DNA of 39,698 bases from Alphaproteobacteria bacterium (lineage in GTDB: Bacteria > Pseudomonadota > Alphaproteobacteria > ATCC43930 > CGMCC-115725): NCBI GenBank assembly GCA_030041385.1, contig JASHNY010000177.1, forward strand, positions 1 to 39,698, given 5' to 3'. Every line of letters begins with the position of its first letter. The stretch's first letter is position 1. The notes under the pieces were generated by a model. The model made no database searches, was not told the DNA's origin, and saw only the letters and a program-made list of their open reading frames with translations. Positions 16,901-25,267 of this stretch are shown here, piece after piece. The position numbers and the translations under genes are program-made.

Positions 16901-17698
16901 ATGGATGGCGACGGCGGCGGGCTGGTGCTTTACGAATGCCGCGACAAGATCGCGACGATCACGCTGAACCGGCCGGACAAGCTCAACGCCGTCAGCGACG
17001 AGGTCGTCGTACACTTGGCCGACGCGCTGAACCGCTTCGACCTCGATCCCGACGCCGAGGTCGCAATCATCAACGGCAAAGGCCGCGCCTTTTCCACCGG
17101 TGCCGATGTGCGCCAGCGCCAGCTGCGCAGCCGCGAGGAGTTCGAGCGGCTTGGCGGGCCGCAGGGCCGCGGCAGCCATTCGGCCGACCTGTTGACCCGC
17201 GCGGTCAACTGGAAGCCGGTCATCGCCGCGGTACACGGCTACGTGATGGGGTTGTCGCTCGGCCTCACGCTCGAATGCGACCTGATCGTCGCCGCCGAGG
17301 GCACCCGGTTCCAGCTGACCGAAACCTCGCGCGGGCTCGGCGCCTCGCGCTACTGGGCCCTGTTCCATTTCCGCGGCGCCGGCGCCTTCGGCGACGAGAT
17401 CGCCTTTACCGGGCGGTTCTTCACCGCCGAGGAAGGGTTCAAGGCCGGGCTGTTCAACCGGCTCGCGCCCGAAGGCAAGCATCTCGACGTGGCCCGCGAG
17501 CTGGCCGCCGAGGTCGCCAAGAACCCGCCGCTCAGCATTCGCACCACGGTGCGCACCCGGCGCTGGTACCTGGAGCGGCTGACCCGTGAGGCGCAATTCT
17601 TCGCGGCGCCGTTCAAATTGTACCTGACCGAGGATTTTCACGAAGCCGCCCTCGCCTTCGCCGAAAAGCGGCAGCCGCGCGGGTTCAAGGGGCGGTGA
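16901..17698 (+). CDS. Enoyl-CoA hydratase/isomerase (crotonase) family protein, 1
   Basis: A 265-residue crotonase-fold protein. It has the N-terminal ATITLNRPDKLNAV, the oxyanion-hole loop FSTGADVRQ and the helix region GYVMGLSLGLTLECDLIV. Counting from the conserved CD pair, the position of the first catalytic glutamate of classical hydratases (Glu144 in rat) is Gly121, while the second (Glu164) is kept as Glu141. It may thus be an isomerase, hydrolase or other crotonase-type enzyme rather than a standard hydratase. I chose the ATG at 16901, after a GGGAG, over one nine codons upstream. The CoA-transferase follows after 58 bp, suggesting a shared acyl-CoA pathway. Confidence 0.85.
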   Translation: MDGDGGGLVLYECRDKIATITLNRPDKLNAVSDEVVVHLADALNRFDLDPDAEVAIINGKGRAFSTGADVRQRQLRSREEFERLGGPQGRGSHSADLLTRAVNWKPVIAAVHGYVMGLSLGLTLECDLIVAAEGTRFQLTETSRGLGASRYWALFHFRGAGAFGDEIAFTGRFFTAEEGFKAGLFNRLAPEGKHLDVARELAAEVAKNPPLSIRTTVRTRRWYLERLTREAQFFAAPFKLYLTEDFHEAALAFAEKRQPRGFKGR

Positions 17699-17756
17699 TG
17701 GTCGCTAATCGGAGCGCGGGCGTCCCGCCCGCAGCGGCGGGGGCGGCCGCGGCCCG

Positions 17757-18953
17757 ATGACCAGCCGTCCCAACCACCCGCTCGCCGGGGTGGTCGTCCT
17801 CGATTTCGGCCAGGTCTACCAGGGCCCCTATGCGACGATGCTGATGGCCAAGGCCGGGGCCGACGTCATCAAGATCGAGCCGCCGCAGGGCGAGCCGCTG
17901 CGCCGGCGGGCGCCGCCCGGCAAAAGCACGACCTTTCCGATCGCGATGCTGAACGGCAACAAGCGCGCGATCACGCTCAACCTCAAGGACAAGCGCGGCG
18001 TCGATTTGCTCTTCCGGCTGGCGCGGCAGGGCGACGTATTGCTGGAAAACTTCGCCCCCGGCGTGATGGACCGGCTCGGCGTCGGCTGGAATGTCTTGCA
18101 CGAGGTCAACCCGCGCCTCGTCTATGCGTCGGGCTCCGGCTATGGGCTGAGCGGCCCGGATCGCGACAATCTGGCGATGGATCTGACGATCCAGGCGGTG
18201 TCGGGGCTGATCAGCACGACCGGGTTCGCCGACGGGCCGCCGGTCAAGGCCGGGCCGGCGGTCGTCGATTTCCTCAGCGGCATCCACCTTTACGCCGCCG
18301 TCCTCACCGCGTTGTACGAGCGCGAGCACACCGGGGTGGGCCGACTCGTCGAGGTGGCGATGGAGGAGGCCGCCTACGCGACGATGACCTCGCAGTTCGA
18401 GGCCTATTGGCGCACCGGCACAGTGCCGCCGCGCACCGGCAACGCCAGCCACGGAAGGGTCCCGATCAACGTCTACCCGGCCCGGGACGGCTACGTCGCG
18501 ATGAACATCGCGGTCGAGGAGCATTGGCATAATCTGCTGAAGGCGATGGGGCGCGAGGAATTGCGCGCCGACCCGCGCTTTGCCGACAATGCCGCGCGCG
18601 TCGCCAACCGCGAACTCGTCGACCGCACCATCGCCGAGTGGACCGCGACTCTGCCCAAGATGGAGATTTTCGCGGCCGCCAAGCGCCTGCGCATCCCGCT
18701 CGCCCCGGTGCGCGACGTTGCCGAGGTCATGAACGACGCGCACATGCACGAGCGCGGCATGCTCGAACGGATCGAGCACGACGAGATCGGTCCTATCGTC
18801 GTGCCCAATTCGCCGCTCAGGGTGCACGGCGCCGACAAGGTGCCGACCACGCCCAGCCCAAAGCTCGGCCAGCACAACGAGGAGATTTACGGCGGCATGC
18901 TCGGCCTGTCGCAGGACGAGATTGCCGAATTGAAGGGCGATGGCGTCATCTGA
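17757..18953 (+). CDS. CaiB/BaiF family (class III) CoA-transferase
   Basis: A 398-residue family III CoA-transferase, which moves CoA between carboxylic acids through an aspartyl-CoA intermediate. The N-terminal LAGVVVLDFGQVYQGPYATMLM, KIEPPQGEPLRR, LLENFAPGVMDRLG and VYASGSGYGLSGP are typical. The likely catalytic residue is Asp142 in AMDLTIQAVSGL. The acid it acts on cannot be read from sequence; relatives use formate/oxalate, carnitine, succinate/benzylsuccinate or mesaconate/citramalate. It sits between two crotonase-family genes, 58 bp after the first and separated from the second by a repeat element, which suggests a short acyl-CoA degradation cluster. The Shine-Dalgarno is weak. Confidence 0.9.
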   Translation: MTSRPNHPLAGVVVLDFGQVYQGPYATMLMAKAGADVIKIEPPQGEPLRRRAPPGKSTTFPIAMLNGNKRAITLNLKDKRGVDLLFRLARQGDVLLENFAPGVMDRLGVGWNVLHEVNPRLVYASGSGYGLSGPDRDNLAMDLTIQAVSGLISTTGFADGPPVKAGPAVVDFLSGIHLYAAVLTALYEREHTGVGRLVEVAMEEAAYATMTSQFEAYWRTGTVPPRTGNASHGRVPINVYPARDGYVAMNIAVEEHWHNLLKAMGREELRADPRFADNAARVANRELVDRTIAEWTATLPKMEIFAAAKRLRIPLAPVRDVAEVMNDAHMHERGMLERIEHDEIGPIVVPNSPLRVHGADKVPTTPSPKLGQHNEEIYGGMLGLSQDEIAELKGDGVI

Positions 18954-18962
18954 TCTTTCCGC

Positions 18963-19057
18963 GGTCATGGCGAGGAGCCGAAGGCGACAACGCCAGCTCG
19001 GCGGGACGAGGCTCCGGCGGCGGCGCGATTGCGTCGCTGCGCTCGCAATGACAAGGT
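18963..19057. repeat. Degenerate palindromic intergenic repeat
   Basis: The left end GTCATGGCGAGGAGCCGAAG and right end TGCGCTCGCAATGAC are imperfectly inverted. This matches the general form of the 'cattgcgag...ctcgcaatg' repeats common in Bradyrhizobium-type genomes. It fills most of the 140-bp gap between the CoA-transferase and the second crotonase gene. Confidence 0.6.
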
Positions 19058-19093
19058 CATCCGTCTGCACTGCCGAAGACGCGAGGTGCCGCG

Positions 19094-19882
19094 ATGCCCC
19101 TTCTGCATGAAAAACACGGCCACGTTGCGATCCTGACCTTGAGCCGGCCGCAGGCGCGCAACGCCTGGGGCGACGACTACAACCAAAGCCTGCGCGAAAT
19201 CCTGCCGCAGCTCGAAGAGGACCGCGACATCCGCTGCGTTGTGCTGACCGGCGACGATGCCGGCGGCGCATTCAGCGCCGGCGCCAACATCAAGGACCCG
19301 AAGACGCATTCGACCGCATCGATGGCCGATTTCATCGAGGAGCTGCCGCGCCGGCGGCGTTATCAGGCGATGAACCTGTTGAGCGACTTTGCCAAGCCGC
19401 TGGTCGCCGCCGTCAACGGCTATGCCGTCGGCATCGGCTGCATCGTCACCTATTGCTGCGATCTGATCGTCGCCTCGGAACGGGCCGAATGGCGCTTGCC
19501 GCAGGTCGGGCTCGGCATATTGCCGGCGCAGGGCGGCACCGTCCGCCTCGCCCGCTGGATCGGGCGGGGCCAGGCGATGAAGCTGGCGATGGGGTTTCCG
19601 CTGAAGGCCGAGGAGGCGTACCGCGCCGGCCTCGCGCAATGGCTGGTGCCGCACGAGCGGCTGATGGCCCAGGCCATCGAGGTCGCCGAGCACATCGCCG
19701 CCCTGCCCCCGCTGGCCGCGCGGCTGGCCAAGGAATCGGTGAATTTCGGCCTCGACGTGCCATTGCGTGAGGCCGCCAACGCCGACCTCTACCGCTTCAT
19801 GGCCCTCGAACAGACCGAGGACAAGAAGGAAAGCCATCAGGCGTGGCGCGAGCGGCGCAAGCCGCAAGTCAAGGGACGCTGA
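19094..19882 (+). CDS. Enoyl-CoA hydratase/isomerase (crotonase) family protein, 2
   Basis: A 262-residue crotonase homologue: LTLSRPQARNAW near the N-terminus, oxyanion loop FSAGANIKD, and GYAVGIGCIVTYCCDLIVAS. Aligning on the conserved CD pair, both glutamates required for classical hydration are absent: Ile117 and Gln137 stand at the positions of Glu144 and Glu164. The fold and CoA binding seem intact, so another crotonase reaction (for example isomerisation, hydrolysis or C-C bond cleavage) is more likely than hydration. A GAGGTG Shine-Dalgarno precedes the ATG. The gene is in line with the CoA-transferase but separated by a palindromic repeat. The C-terminus ends with a basic RRKPQVKGR tail. 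Confidence 0.85.
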   Translation: MPLLHEKHGHVAILTLSRPQARNAWGDDYNQSLREILPQLEEDRDIRCVVLTGDDAGGAFSAGANIKDPKTHSTASMADFIEELPRRRRYQAMNLLSDFAKPLVAAVNGYAVGIGCIVTYCCDLIVASERAEWRLPQVGLGILPAQGGTVRLARWIGRGQAMKLAMGFPLKAEEAYRAGLAQWLVPHERLMAQAIEVAEHIAALPPLAARLAKESVNFGLDVPLREAANADLYRFMALEQTEDKKESHQAWRERRKPQVKGR

Positions 19883-19954
19883 GCCTCGCGCAGATGTGAT
19901 GGAAGCCGGCCGCCTTCCGCGTCACTATGGGCGACGCGACAAGGGAGGCCGACA

Positions 19955-20455
19955 ATGAACCGGATCTCGGTTGCACTGCGCTGCACAGCCCTCGCCTTTG
20001 CGACAGCCGCCGTCATCGCCGCCACGCCGGCGGCCCATGCCGACAACACGCGCGAATTCGAAGAGACGCCCGCACCGGCCTCTGCCCCGCCGGCGCGGGC
20101 GACGCTCGACGACGCCGCCCAGATGGTCAACACCGGCGACTATCGTGCGGCGATGCCGATCCTCACCGCCATCGTCAAGGCCGATCCGCGCAACGCCGAC
20201 GCGCTCAACCTGATGGGATACAGCCTGCGCAAGACCGGTCAGCCGGACCTGGCACTGCAATATTACAACCGGGCGCTGCAATTGATGCCGCAGCACCTTG
20301 GCGCCAACGAGTATCTCGGCGAGCTTTACGCCGAGCTCGGGCAGATCGACAAGGCCAAGCAGCGGCTGGCCATCCTGCAGGCGGCGTGCGGAACGGATTG
20401 TGTGCAGGCTCAAGACCTTCGCGACGCCATCGCCAAGGCTGAAAATCGGCGTTGA
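19955..20455 (+). CDS. Secreted tetratricopeptide-repeat protein
   Basis: A 166-residue protein with an N-terminal signal peptide (hydrophobic residues 8-28, AAHAD cleavage region), a short proline/alanine-rich linker and at least two to three TPR units between residues 50 and 150. These include NTGDYRAAMPILTAIVKADP, then ALNLMGYSLRKTGQPDLALQ, and ELGQIDKAKQRL. TPR folds mediate protein-protein contacts, here presumably in the periplasm. Two late cysteines (ACGTDC) may form a disulfide. An AGGGAGG Shine-Dalgarno precedes the ATG. It lies 72 bp after the second crotonase gene and 336 bp before the transporter array; a functional link with either is not evident. Confidence 0.8.
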   Translation: MNRISVALRCTALAFATAAVIAATPAAHADNTREFEETPAPASAPPARATLDDAAQMVNTGDYRAAMPILTAIVKADPRNADALNLMGYSLRKTGQPDLALQYYNRALQLMPQHLGANEYLGELYAELGQIDKAKQRLAILQAACGTDCVQAQDLRDAIAKAENRR

Positions 20456-20791
20456 TCCGGTGCCCGGCGCAAGCCGCCGGCGGTCAGCGATCCGGCGGTG
20501 CCCCGCAGCCATCGTGGGGGTCAAGACCGGCCGTGCCCGGCATGGCCTGGCTGCGGTCGGGCTCCACTTCCGCCACGGCGTCTTCACCGATGAAAAAAGT
20601 CATTAAAGCAGGCTACCCGATTACACCAGCGCCGACATTGCCGTTGTATACGACCCCACCGGACGGGCGGAGCTGGCCGGGCGGCACTGCCCCACAGATC
20701 GGGTTTGCCCCAAATCGCTATTCCGTCACCGCCGACGCTCTGCTACGCTGCCGTTAATTAGAAGAATTTTAGTGCGAGGGAGAGACGCCAG
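20456..20791 (+). other. Intergenic region ahead of the transporter array
   Basis: The 336 bp contain no credible gene; a 101-codon frame overlapping the TPR stop has shadow-like composition and no Shine-Dalgarno. The last 40 bp become AT-rich (GTTAATTAGAAGAATTTTAG), as expected for a promoter and leader of the first transporter, but I see no convincing -35/-10 pair. Confidence 0.5.
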
Positions 20792-22123
20792 ATGACAGTA
20801 ACTTCACCGCCGATCAGTGCCATATCGGAAGTTGAGCACCGTGCCCAACTGCGTCGCGCCCTGATCGCCAGCACGGTCGGCACCACGATCGAGTGGTACG
20901 ATTTTTTGCTTTACGGCACCGCGAGCGCACTGGTTTTCGGGCCGCTTTTCTTTCCGAAATCAGACCCGCTGATGGGCGTGCTCGAAGCCTTCGGGGTGTT
21001 CTTTATCGGATTTGTCGGGCGCCCGATCGGAGCGGCGATTTTCGGCCATTGGGGCGACCGGATCGGCCGCAAGGCGACGCTGATCGCGACGCTGCTGATC
21101 ACCGGCGTCGCCACGTTCTGTGTCGGGCTGGTGCCGGGCTATGCCAAAATCGGCATGTGGGGTGCCGTTCTGATGACCCTGTTGCGCCTGATCCAGGGCA
21201 TCGGGGTCGGCGGCGAGTGGGGCGGCTCGGTGCTGCTGGCCATGGAATGGGCGCGAGGCACCAAAAACCGCGGCCTGCTGTCGGCGTGGCCGCAATTTGG
21301 TGCGCCGGCCGGTCTGTTCCTCGCCAATGTCGCGGTTCTCGGCTTCAGCTACCTGTCGGGCGGTCATTTCAATACCTGGGGCTGGCGCATCCCGTTCTTC
21401 CTCAGCGCGATCATGGTCGTGGTCGGTTTGTGGATCCGGCTGGGCATTGAAGAGACCCCGGTATTCCAGAAGGTCGTCGCCGACGAGCGGGTCGAGCGCG
21501 TACCCGTGCTGGAAGTGCTGCGCCGGCAGCCGAAGCAGGTGATCCTGACCGCGCTCTTGCGCATGCCCGAGCAGGCGCCGGGCTACATCGTCGGCGCGTT
21601 CATCTTCACCTACGCGACGGCGGTATTGCACCAGGAACGCAATTTCGTGTTGATGGCGGTCATCACCCAGACCGTGCTCGGCTTCTTGTGGGTCGTCTTT
21701 GCCGGCCACTTCTCCGACAAGATCGGCCGCAAGAACATGTTCATGGTGGGCTGCGTCTTCATGGGCGTGTTCGGGTTCATCTACTTCGCGATGCTCGACA
21801 CCGGCATCCCCTGGGTCATCTTCCTGGCGATCGCGCTGTCGCTGTTGCCGGTGATGACCCAGTACGGGCCCGAGGCGGCATTGATCGCGGAGTCGTTCTC
21901 GCCGCGGCTGCGCTACAGCGGCACCTCGCTCGGCTACCAGCTTGCCTCGATCATCGCCGGCGGCCCGTCGCCGTTCATCGCGACCTGGCTGTTCGCGCGC
22001 TATCACACAAGCCTGCCGATCGCGATCTATATCGCACTCTGCGCCGTGATCGGCATCGTCTCGACGGCGATGTTGACCGACTACACCGGCAAGGAAATCT
22101 CGGCCGAATACGCCGGGGTCTGA
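20792..22123 (+). CDS. MFS transporter, metabolite:H+ symporter (MHS) family, copy 1
   Basis: A 443-residue 12-helix major facilitator of the MHS group (relatives: ShiA, ProP, KgtP, CitA), importing an organic acid, amino acid or betaine with protons across the inner membrane. The signature GTTIEWYDFLLY is at residues 30-41, the cytoplasmic loop GHWGDRIGRKATL between helices 2 and 3, and GGEWGGSVLLAMEWA in the helix 4-5 region. It differs from copies 2 and 3 in AWPQFGAPAG (versus SWPQWGGPAG) and in LLPVMTQYGPEAALIAE (versus a FIPHD-type motif), so its substrate may differ. A GAGGGAGA Shine-Dalgarno precedes it and a strong terminator follows. Confidence 0.9.
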   Translation: MTVTSPPISAISEVEHRAQLRRALIASTVGTTIEWYDFLLYGTASALVFGPLFFPKSDPLMGVLEAFGVFFIGFVGRPIGAAIFGHWGDRIGRKATLIATLLITGVATFCVGLVPGYAKIGMWGAVLMTLLRLIQGIGVGGEWGGSVLLAMEWARGTKNRGLLSAWPQFGAPAGLFLANVAVLGFSYLSGGHFNTWGWRIPFFLSAIMVVVGLWIRLGIEETPVFQKVVADERVERVPVLEVLRRQPKQVILTALLRMPEQAPGYIVGAFIFTYATAVLHQERNFVLMAVITQTVLGFLWVVFAGHFSDKIGRKNMFMVGCVFMGVFGFIYFAMLDTGIPWVIFLAIALSLLPVMTQYGPEAALIAESFSPRLRYSGTSLGYQLASIIAGGPSPFIATWLFARYHTSLPIAIYIALCAVIGIVSTAMLTDYTGKEISAEYAGV

Positions 22124-22140
22124 GCTGCTCCGTCGGCAAT

Positions 22141-22175
22141 AAACAGCGCCGCCGGCTCCGGCGGCGCTGTTTTGC
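22141..22175 (+). terminator. Strong rho-independent terminator after MHS transporter 1
   Basis: A perfect 15-bp stem, from AAACAGCGCCGCCGG (22141-22155) and its exact complement (22158-22172), is followed by more T-rich sequence (TTTGCTGTTTT). This is the best intrinsic terminator in the window and implies that copies 1 and 2 are separate transcription units. Confidence 0.85.
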
Positions 22176-22242
22176 TGTTTTGCCGGCCGCGCCTCGTGTA
22201 TAAACAGCGATAGATAGAAGAACAGGCTATGGGGGGGATAAA

Positions 22243-23568
22243 ATGGCCGCAACCGATGTCCTGACGGGCCAGCTGCCGGACCAGGAGCACCGCCGGCAGT
22301 TGCGAAAGGCGGTGATCGCCAGCACGATCGGCACCACGATCGAGTGGTACGATTTTCTGCTCTACAGCATCGTCACTCCGCTCGTCTTCGGGCGACTGTT
22401 CTTCCCGCATTCCGACCCGCTGATGGGGGTGCTGGAGGCATTTGCGATCTATTTCGTCGGCTTTATCGCGCGCCCGATCGGCGGTTTCATTTTCGGCCAT
22501 TTCGGCGACCGCATGGGCCGCAAGGCCGCGCTGATTGCAACCCTGCTGATCACCGGCCTGTCGACCTTTGCCGTCGGCTTCGTGCCCGGTTACGCCGTGA
22601 TCGGCATGTGGGGCGCGGTGATTCTGACCATCGTTCGCCTGATCCAAGGCATCGGCGTCGGCGGCGAGTGGGGCGGCTCGGTGCTGTTTTCGATGGAATG
22701 GGCGCGCACCGACAAGCATCGCGGCTTCATCACCTCATGGCCGCAATGGGGCGGCCCGGCCGGGCTTTTTCTCGCCAACATGGCGGTGCTGATCGGCAGC
22801 GCGATCGCCGGCGACAAGTTCCTTGATTGGGGCTGGCGCATCCCGTTCTGGCTCAGCATCGTCATGGTCGGGATCGGGCTCTATATCCGCCTCGGCATCC
22901 TCGAGACCCCGGCCTTTCGCAAGATCGTCGCCGAGCAGCGGGTCGAGCGCGTGCCGGCGATCGAGGTGATGAGGAAACAGCCGAAACAGGTCTTCCTGTC
23001 GATGTTCGCGCGCACCGCCGAGCAGGGACCGGCCTATATCTACCTGGCCTTTGTCTTCACCTATGGCACGCACGTGATCCATCAGCAGCGCGATTTCCTG
23101 CTGACCTCGCTGATCATCGCCGGGCTGGTGTCGTTCCTGACGATCCCGGTCGCCGGCGCCCTGTCGGACCGGTTCGGCCGCAAGCGCGTCTACATCATCG
23201 GCTCGATCCTGACCGGGATATACGGCTTCGTGTATTTCGCGCTGCTCAACACGCTGGTCCCGGGCCTGATCATGCTCGGCATCATCCTGTCGTTCATCCC
23301 GCACGACATCATGTATGGGCCGCAGGCGGCGCTGATTGCCGAGGGATTTACGCCGCGCATGCGCTATAGCGGGTGCTCGATCGGCTACCAGCTTGCGTCG
23401 ATCACCGCCGGCGGGCCGGCGCCGATCATCGCGACGGCGCTTCTGGCCGCTTATGGCTCCGGCTATGTGATCGCCGTCTATATTGCGATCTGCGCCGTCA
23501 TCAGCGTCGTTGCAACCGCCCTGATGCGGGATTACACCGGGCGCGATATTTCCGAGGAAAGTGTCTGA
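22243..23568 (+). CDS. MFS transporter, metabolite:H+ symporter (MHS) family, copy 2
   Basis: A 441-residue MHS-family symporter collinear with copies 1 and 3. The signature GTTIEWYDFLLY is at residues 30-41, followed by GHFGDRMGRKAAL and GGEWGGSVLFSMEWA. The stretches TSWPQWGGPAGLFLAN and IPHDIMYGPQAALIAE are shared almost exactly with copy 3, showing that 2 and 3 are closer to each other than to copy 1. Its own promoter is probably in the 69 bp after the terminator of copy 1, where TATAAA occurs (22199-22204). A run of seven G upstream of the ATG serves as an unusual Shine-Dalgarno. Confidence 0.9.
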   Translation: MAATDVLTGQLPDQEHRRQLRKAVIASTIGTTIEWYDFLLYSIVTPLVFGRLFFPHSDPLMGVLEAFAIYFVGFIARPIGGFIFGHFGDRMGRKAALIATLLITGLSTFAVGFVPGYAVIGMWGAVILTIVRLIQGIGVGGEWGGSVLFSMEWARTDKHRGFITSWPQWGGPAGLFLANMAVLIGSAIAGDKFLDWGWRIPFWLSIVMVGIGLYIRLGILETPAFRKIVAEQRVERVPAIEVMRKQPKQVFLSMFARTAEQGPAYIYLAFVFTYGTHVIHQQRDFLLTSLIIAGLVSFLTIPVAGALSDRFGRKRVYIIGSILTGIYGFVYFALLNTLVPGLIMLGIILSFIPHDIMYGPQAALIAEGFTPRMRYSGCSIGYQLASITAGGPAPIIATALLAAYGSGYVIAVYIAICAVISVVATALMRDYTGRDISEESV

Positions 23569-23581
23569 CTGCCGTAGCGGC

Positions 23582-23640
23582 GGCCGCGGCCGGCATTAAG
23601 GCCGCGGCCCCGACGGCCGGCCTGAGCCGGCCGGGTACCG
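23582..23640 (+). terminator. Double hairpin after MHS transporter 2
   Basis: First stem: GGCCGCGGCC at 23582-23591 pairs with 23600-23609. Second stem: CGGCCGGC (23614-23621) pairs with GCCGGCCG (23626-23633) around a CTGA loop. A short T-run (TGTTTT) follows about ten bases later. Probably a terminator; the second stem is the better candidate. Confidence 0.6.
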
Positions 23641-23807
23641 TGTTTTCGATATTCCAGCTTGGGCCGTCGTACGATCTCCAGGCGTTGCCGAGGGTTTACG
23701 CCGCCAACAAGAAATCGCATCGATAGAACAGGGTGTGAGCCGAAGCCTCGCCTGCGACCGGAGGTGCCACGACAAGGGCCCGTCCCATCGCATCGGGGAG
23801 GAATTCG

Positions 23808-25133
23808 ATGACCACGACCGAATTTGACACCGGCGTTCTGTCAGAGGCCGATCACAATCGACAGCTGCGGCGCGCCGTCGTCGCCGGCACCGTCGGCACG
23901 ATCATCGAGGCGTATGATTTCCTGCTCTACGTGCAGGTGGCCCCGCTCGTCTTTGCAAAGCTGTTCTTTCCGTCGTCCGATCCGCTGGTCGGCACATTGC
24001 AGGCCTTCGGCATCTATGCCGTCGGCTTCGTGTCGCGTCCGGTCGGCGCGGCGCTGTTCGGTCATTACGGCGACCGTATCGGCCGCAAGGTGACCTTGAT
24101 CACGACGCTGCTGCTGACCGGGCTGTCCACCTTTGCGGTCGGCTTCGTGCCGGGTTACAACCAGATCGGCATCTGGGGCGCCGTCATCCTGACCGTCGTG
24201 CGCTTCATTCAGGGCATGGGCATCGGCGGCGAATGGGGCGGCGCCACGCTGATCTCGCTCGAATGGGCCAGAACCAATGCGCATCGCGGCTTCATCACCT
24301 CGTGGCCGCAATGGGGCGGCCCCGCCGGCCTGTTTCTTGCCAATCTGGTGGTGCTGATCTTCAGCGCGATATCCGGCGACAAGTTTCTGGTCTGGGGATG
24401 GCGCATCCCGTTCTGGCTCAGCATCATCATGGTCGTGATCGGCATCTACATCCGGCTCGGCATCCTCGAGACGCCGGTTTTCACGCGGCTGCTGGAGCAA
24501 AAGCGGGTCGAACGCGCGCCGGTCCTCGAGGTGATCAAGCGGCAGCCGAAATTGATCCTGTTGACGATGTTCGCGCGGATGGCCGAGCAGGGGCCGTTCT
24601 ACATCTATGCCGCGTTCATCTTCACCTACGGCATAACGGTGCTGCACAGCTCCCGCAACCTGCTGCTCGCTGCCGTCATGGTGGCGACCGCGGTGTCGGG
24701 GATCACGACCCCGCTCGCCGGGCATATCTCCGACCGCATCGGCCGCAAGCGCATGTATCTGATCGGCGCGGTGACGATGGGGATATTCGGCTTTGTCTAT
24801 TTTGCCATGCTCAACACGGCGGTACCCGGAATCATCTTCATCGCCGTGATCCTGTCGTTCATTCCGCACGACATGATGTACGGGCCGCAGGCGGCGCTGA
24901 TCGCCGAATGCTTCTCGCCGCGGCTGCGCTACAGCGGCTCCTCGCTCGGCTTCCACCTCGCCTCGATCTTTGCCGGCGGCCCGGCGCCGATCATCGCCAC
25001 GGCGCTGCTCGCCTGGACCGGGTCGGGTTACGCCGTCGCCTGCTACATATTGTTCTGCGCGATCGTCACCATCTGCGCGACGATCCCGCTGCCGGACTAT
25101 ACCAACCGGGACATCTCGCAAGAGCACGCCTGA
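23808..25133 (+). CDS. MFS transporter, metabolite:H+ symporter (MHS) family, copy 3
   Basis: A 441-residue MHS-family symporter, third of the tandem set and in exact register with the others over the first 40 residues. The helix-1 signature reads GTIIEAYDFLLY: the tryptophan at position 35 in copies 1 and 2 is alanine here, an uncommon change at a conserved site near the translocation path. The other motifs (GHYGDRIGRKVTL, GGEWGGATLISLEWA, SWPQWGGPAG, IPHDMMYGPQAALIAE) are intact. A strong GGGAGGAATTCG Shine-Dalgarno precedes the ATG. The SDR gene follows 134 bp later, after a possible terminator hairpin. Confidence 0.9.
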   Translation: MTTTEFDTGVLSEADHNRQLRRAVVAGTVGTIIEAYDFLLYVQVAPLVFAKLFFPSSDPLVGTLQAFGIYAVGFVSRPVGAALFGHYGDRIGRKVTLITTLLLTGLSTFAVGFVPGYNQIGIWGAVILTVVRFIQGMGIGGEWGGATLISLEWARTNAHRGFITSWPQWGGPAGLFLANLVVLIFSAISGDKFLVWGWRIPFWLSIIMVVIGIYIRLGILETPVFTRLLEQKRVERAPVLEVIKRQPKLILLTMFARMAEQGPFYIYAAFIFTYGITVLHSSRNLLLAAVMVATAVSGITTPLAGHISDRIGRKRMYLIGAVTMGIFGFVYFAMLNTAVPGIIFIAVILSFIPHDMMYGPQAALIAECFSPRLRYSGSSLGFHLASIFAGGPAPIIATALLAWTGSGYAVACYILFCAIVTICATIPLPDYTNRDISQEHA

Positions 25134-25139
25134 GCGATG

Positions 25140-25187
25140 GCCGGCGGCTGAGGCTCGACCCGCGCGGCCGCCGGCGCCCCTCCTTTG
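25140..25187 (+). terminator. Candidate terminator after MHS transporter 3
   Basis: GCCGGCGGC (25140-25148) and GCCGCCGGC (25167-25175) form a perfect 9-bp stem with an 18-base loop, followed by CGCCCCTCCTTTG. The loop is large and the T-run short, so termination is only plausible. Confidence 0.4.
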
Positions 25188-25267
25188 TTGCCGCGGGCGA
25201 CCGCCGAGGTTGTTGAGGATGTCGCGGCGGGCGATCATGGTGCATCGCCAACCGGATGCCATCCCCG

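Noticed and set aside
20452-20757. Possible 101-codon gene between the TPR protein and the first transporter
   Set aside because: It overlaps the TPR stop and has irregular codon use without a ribosome binding site or recognisable domain.
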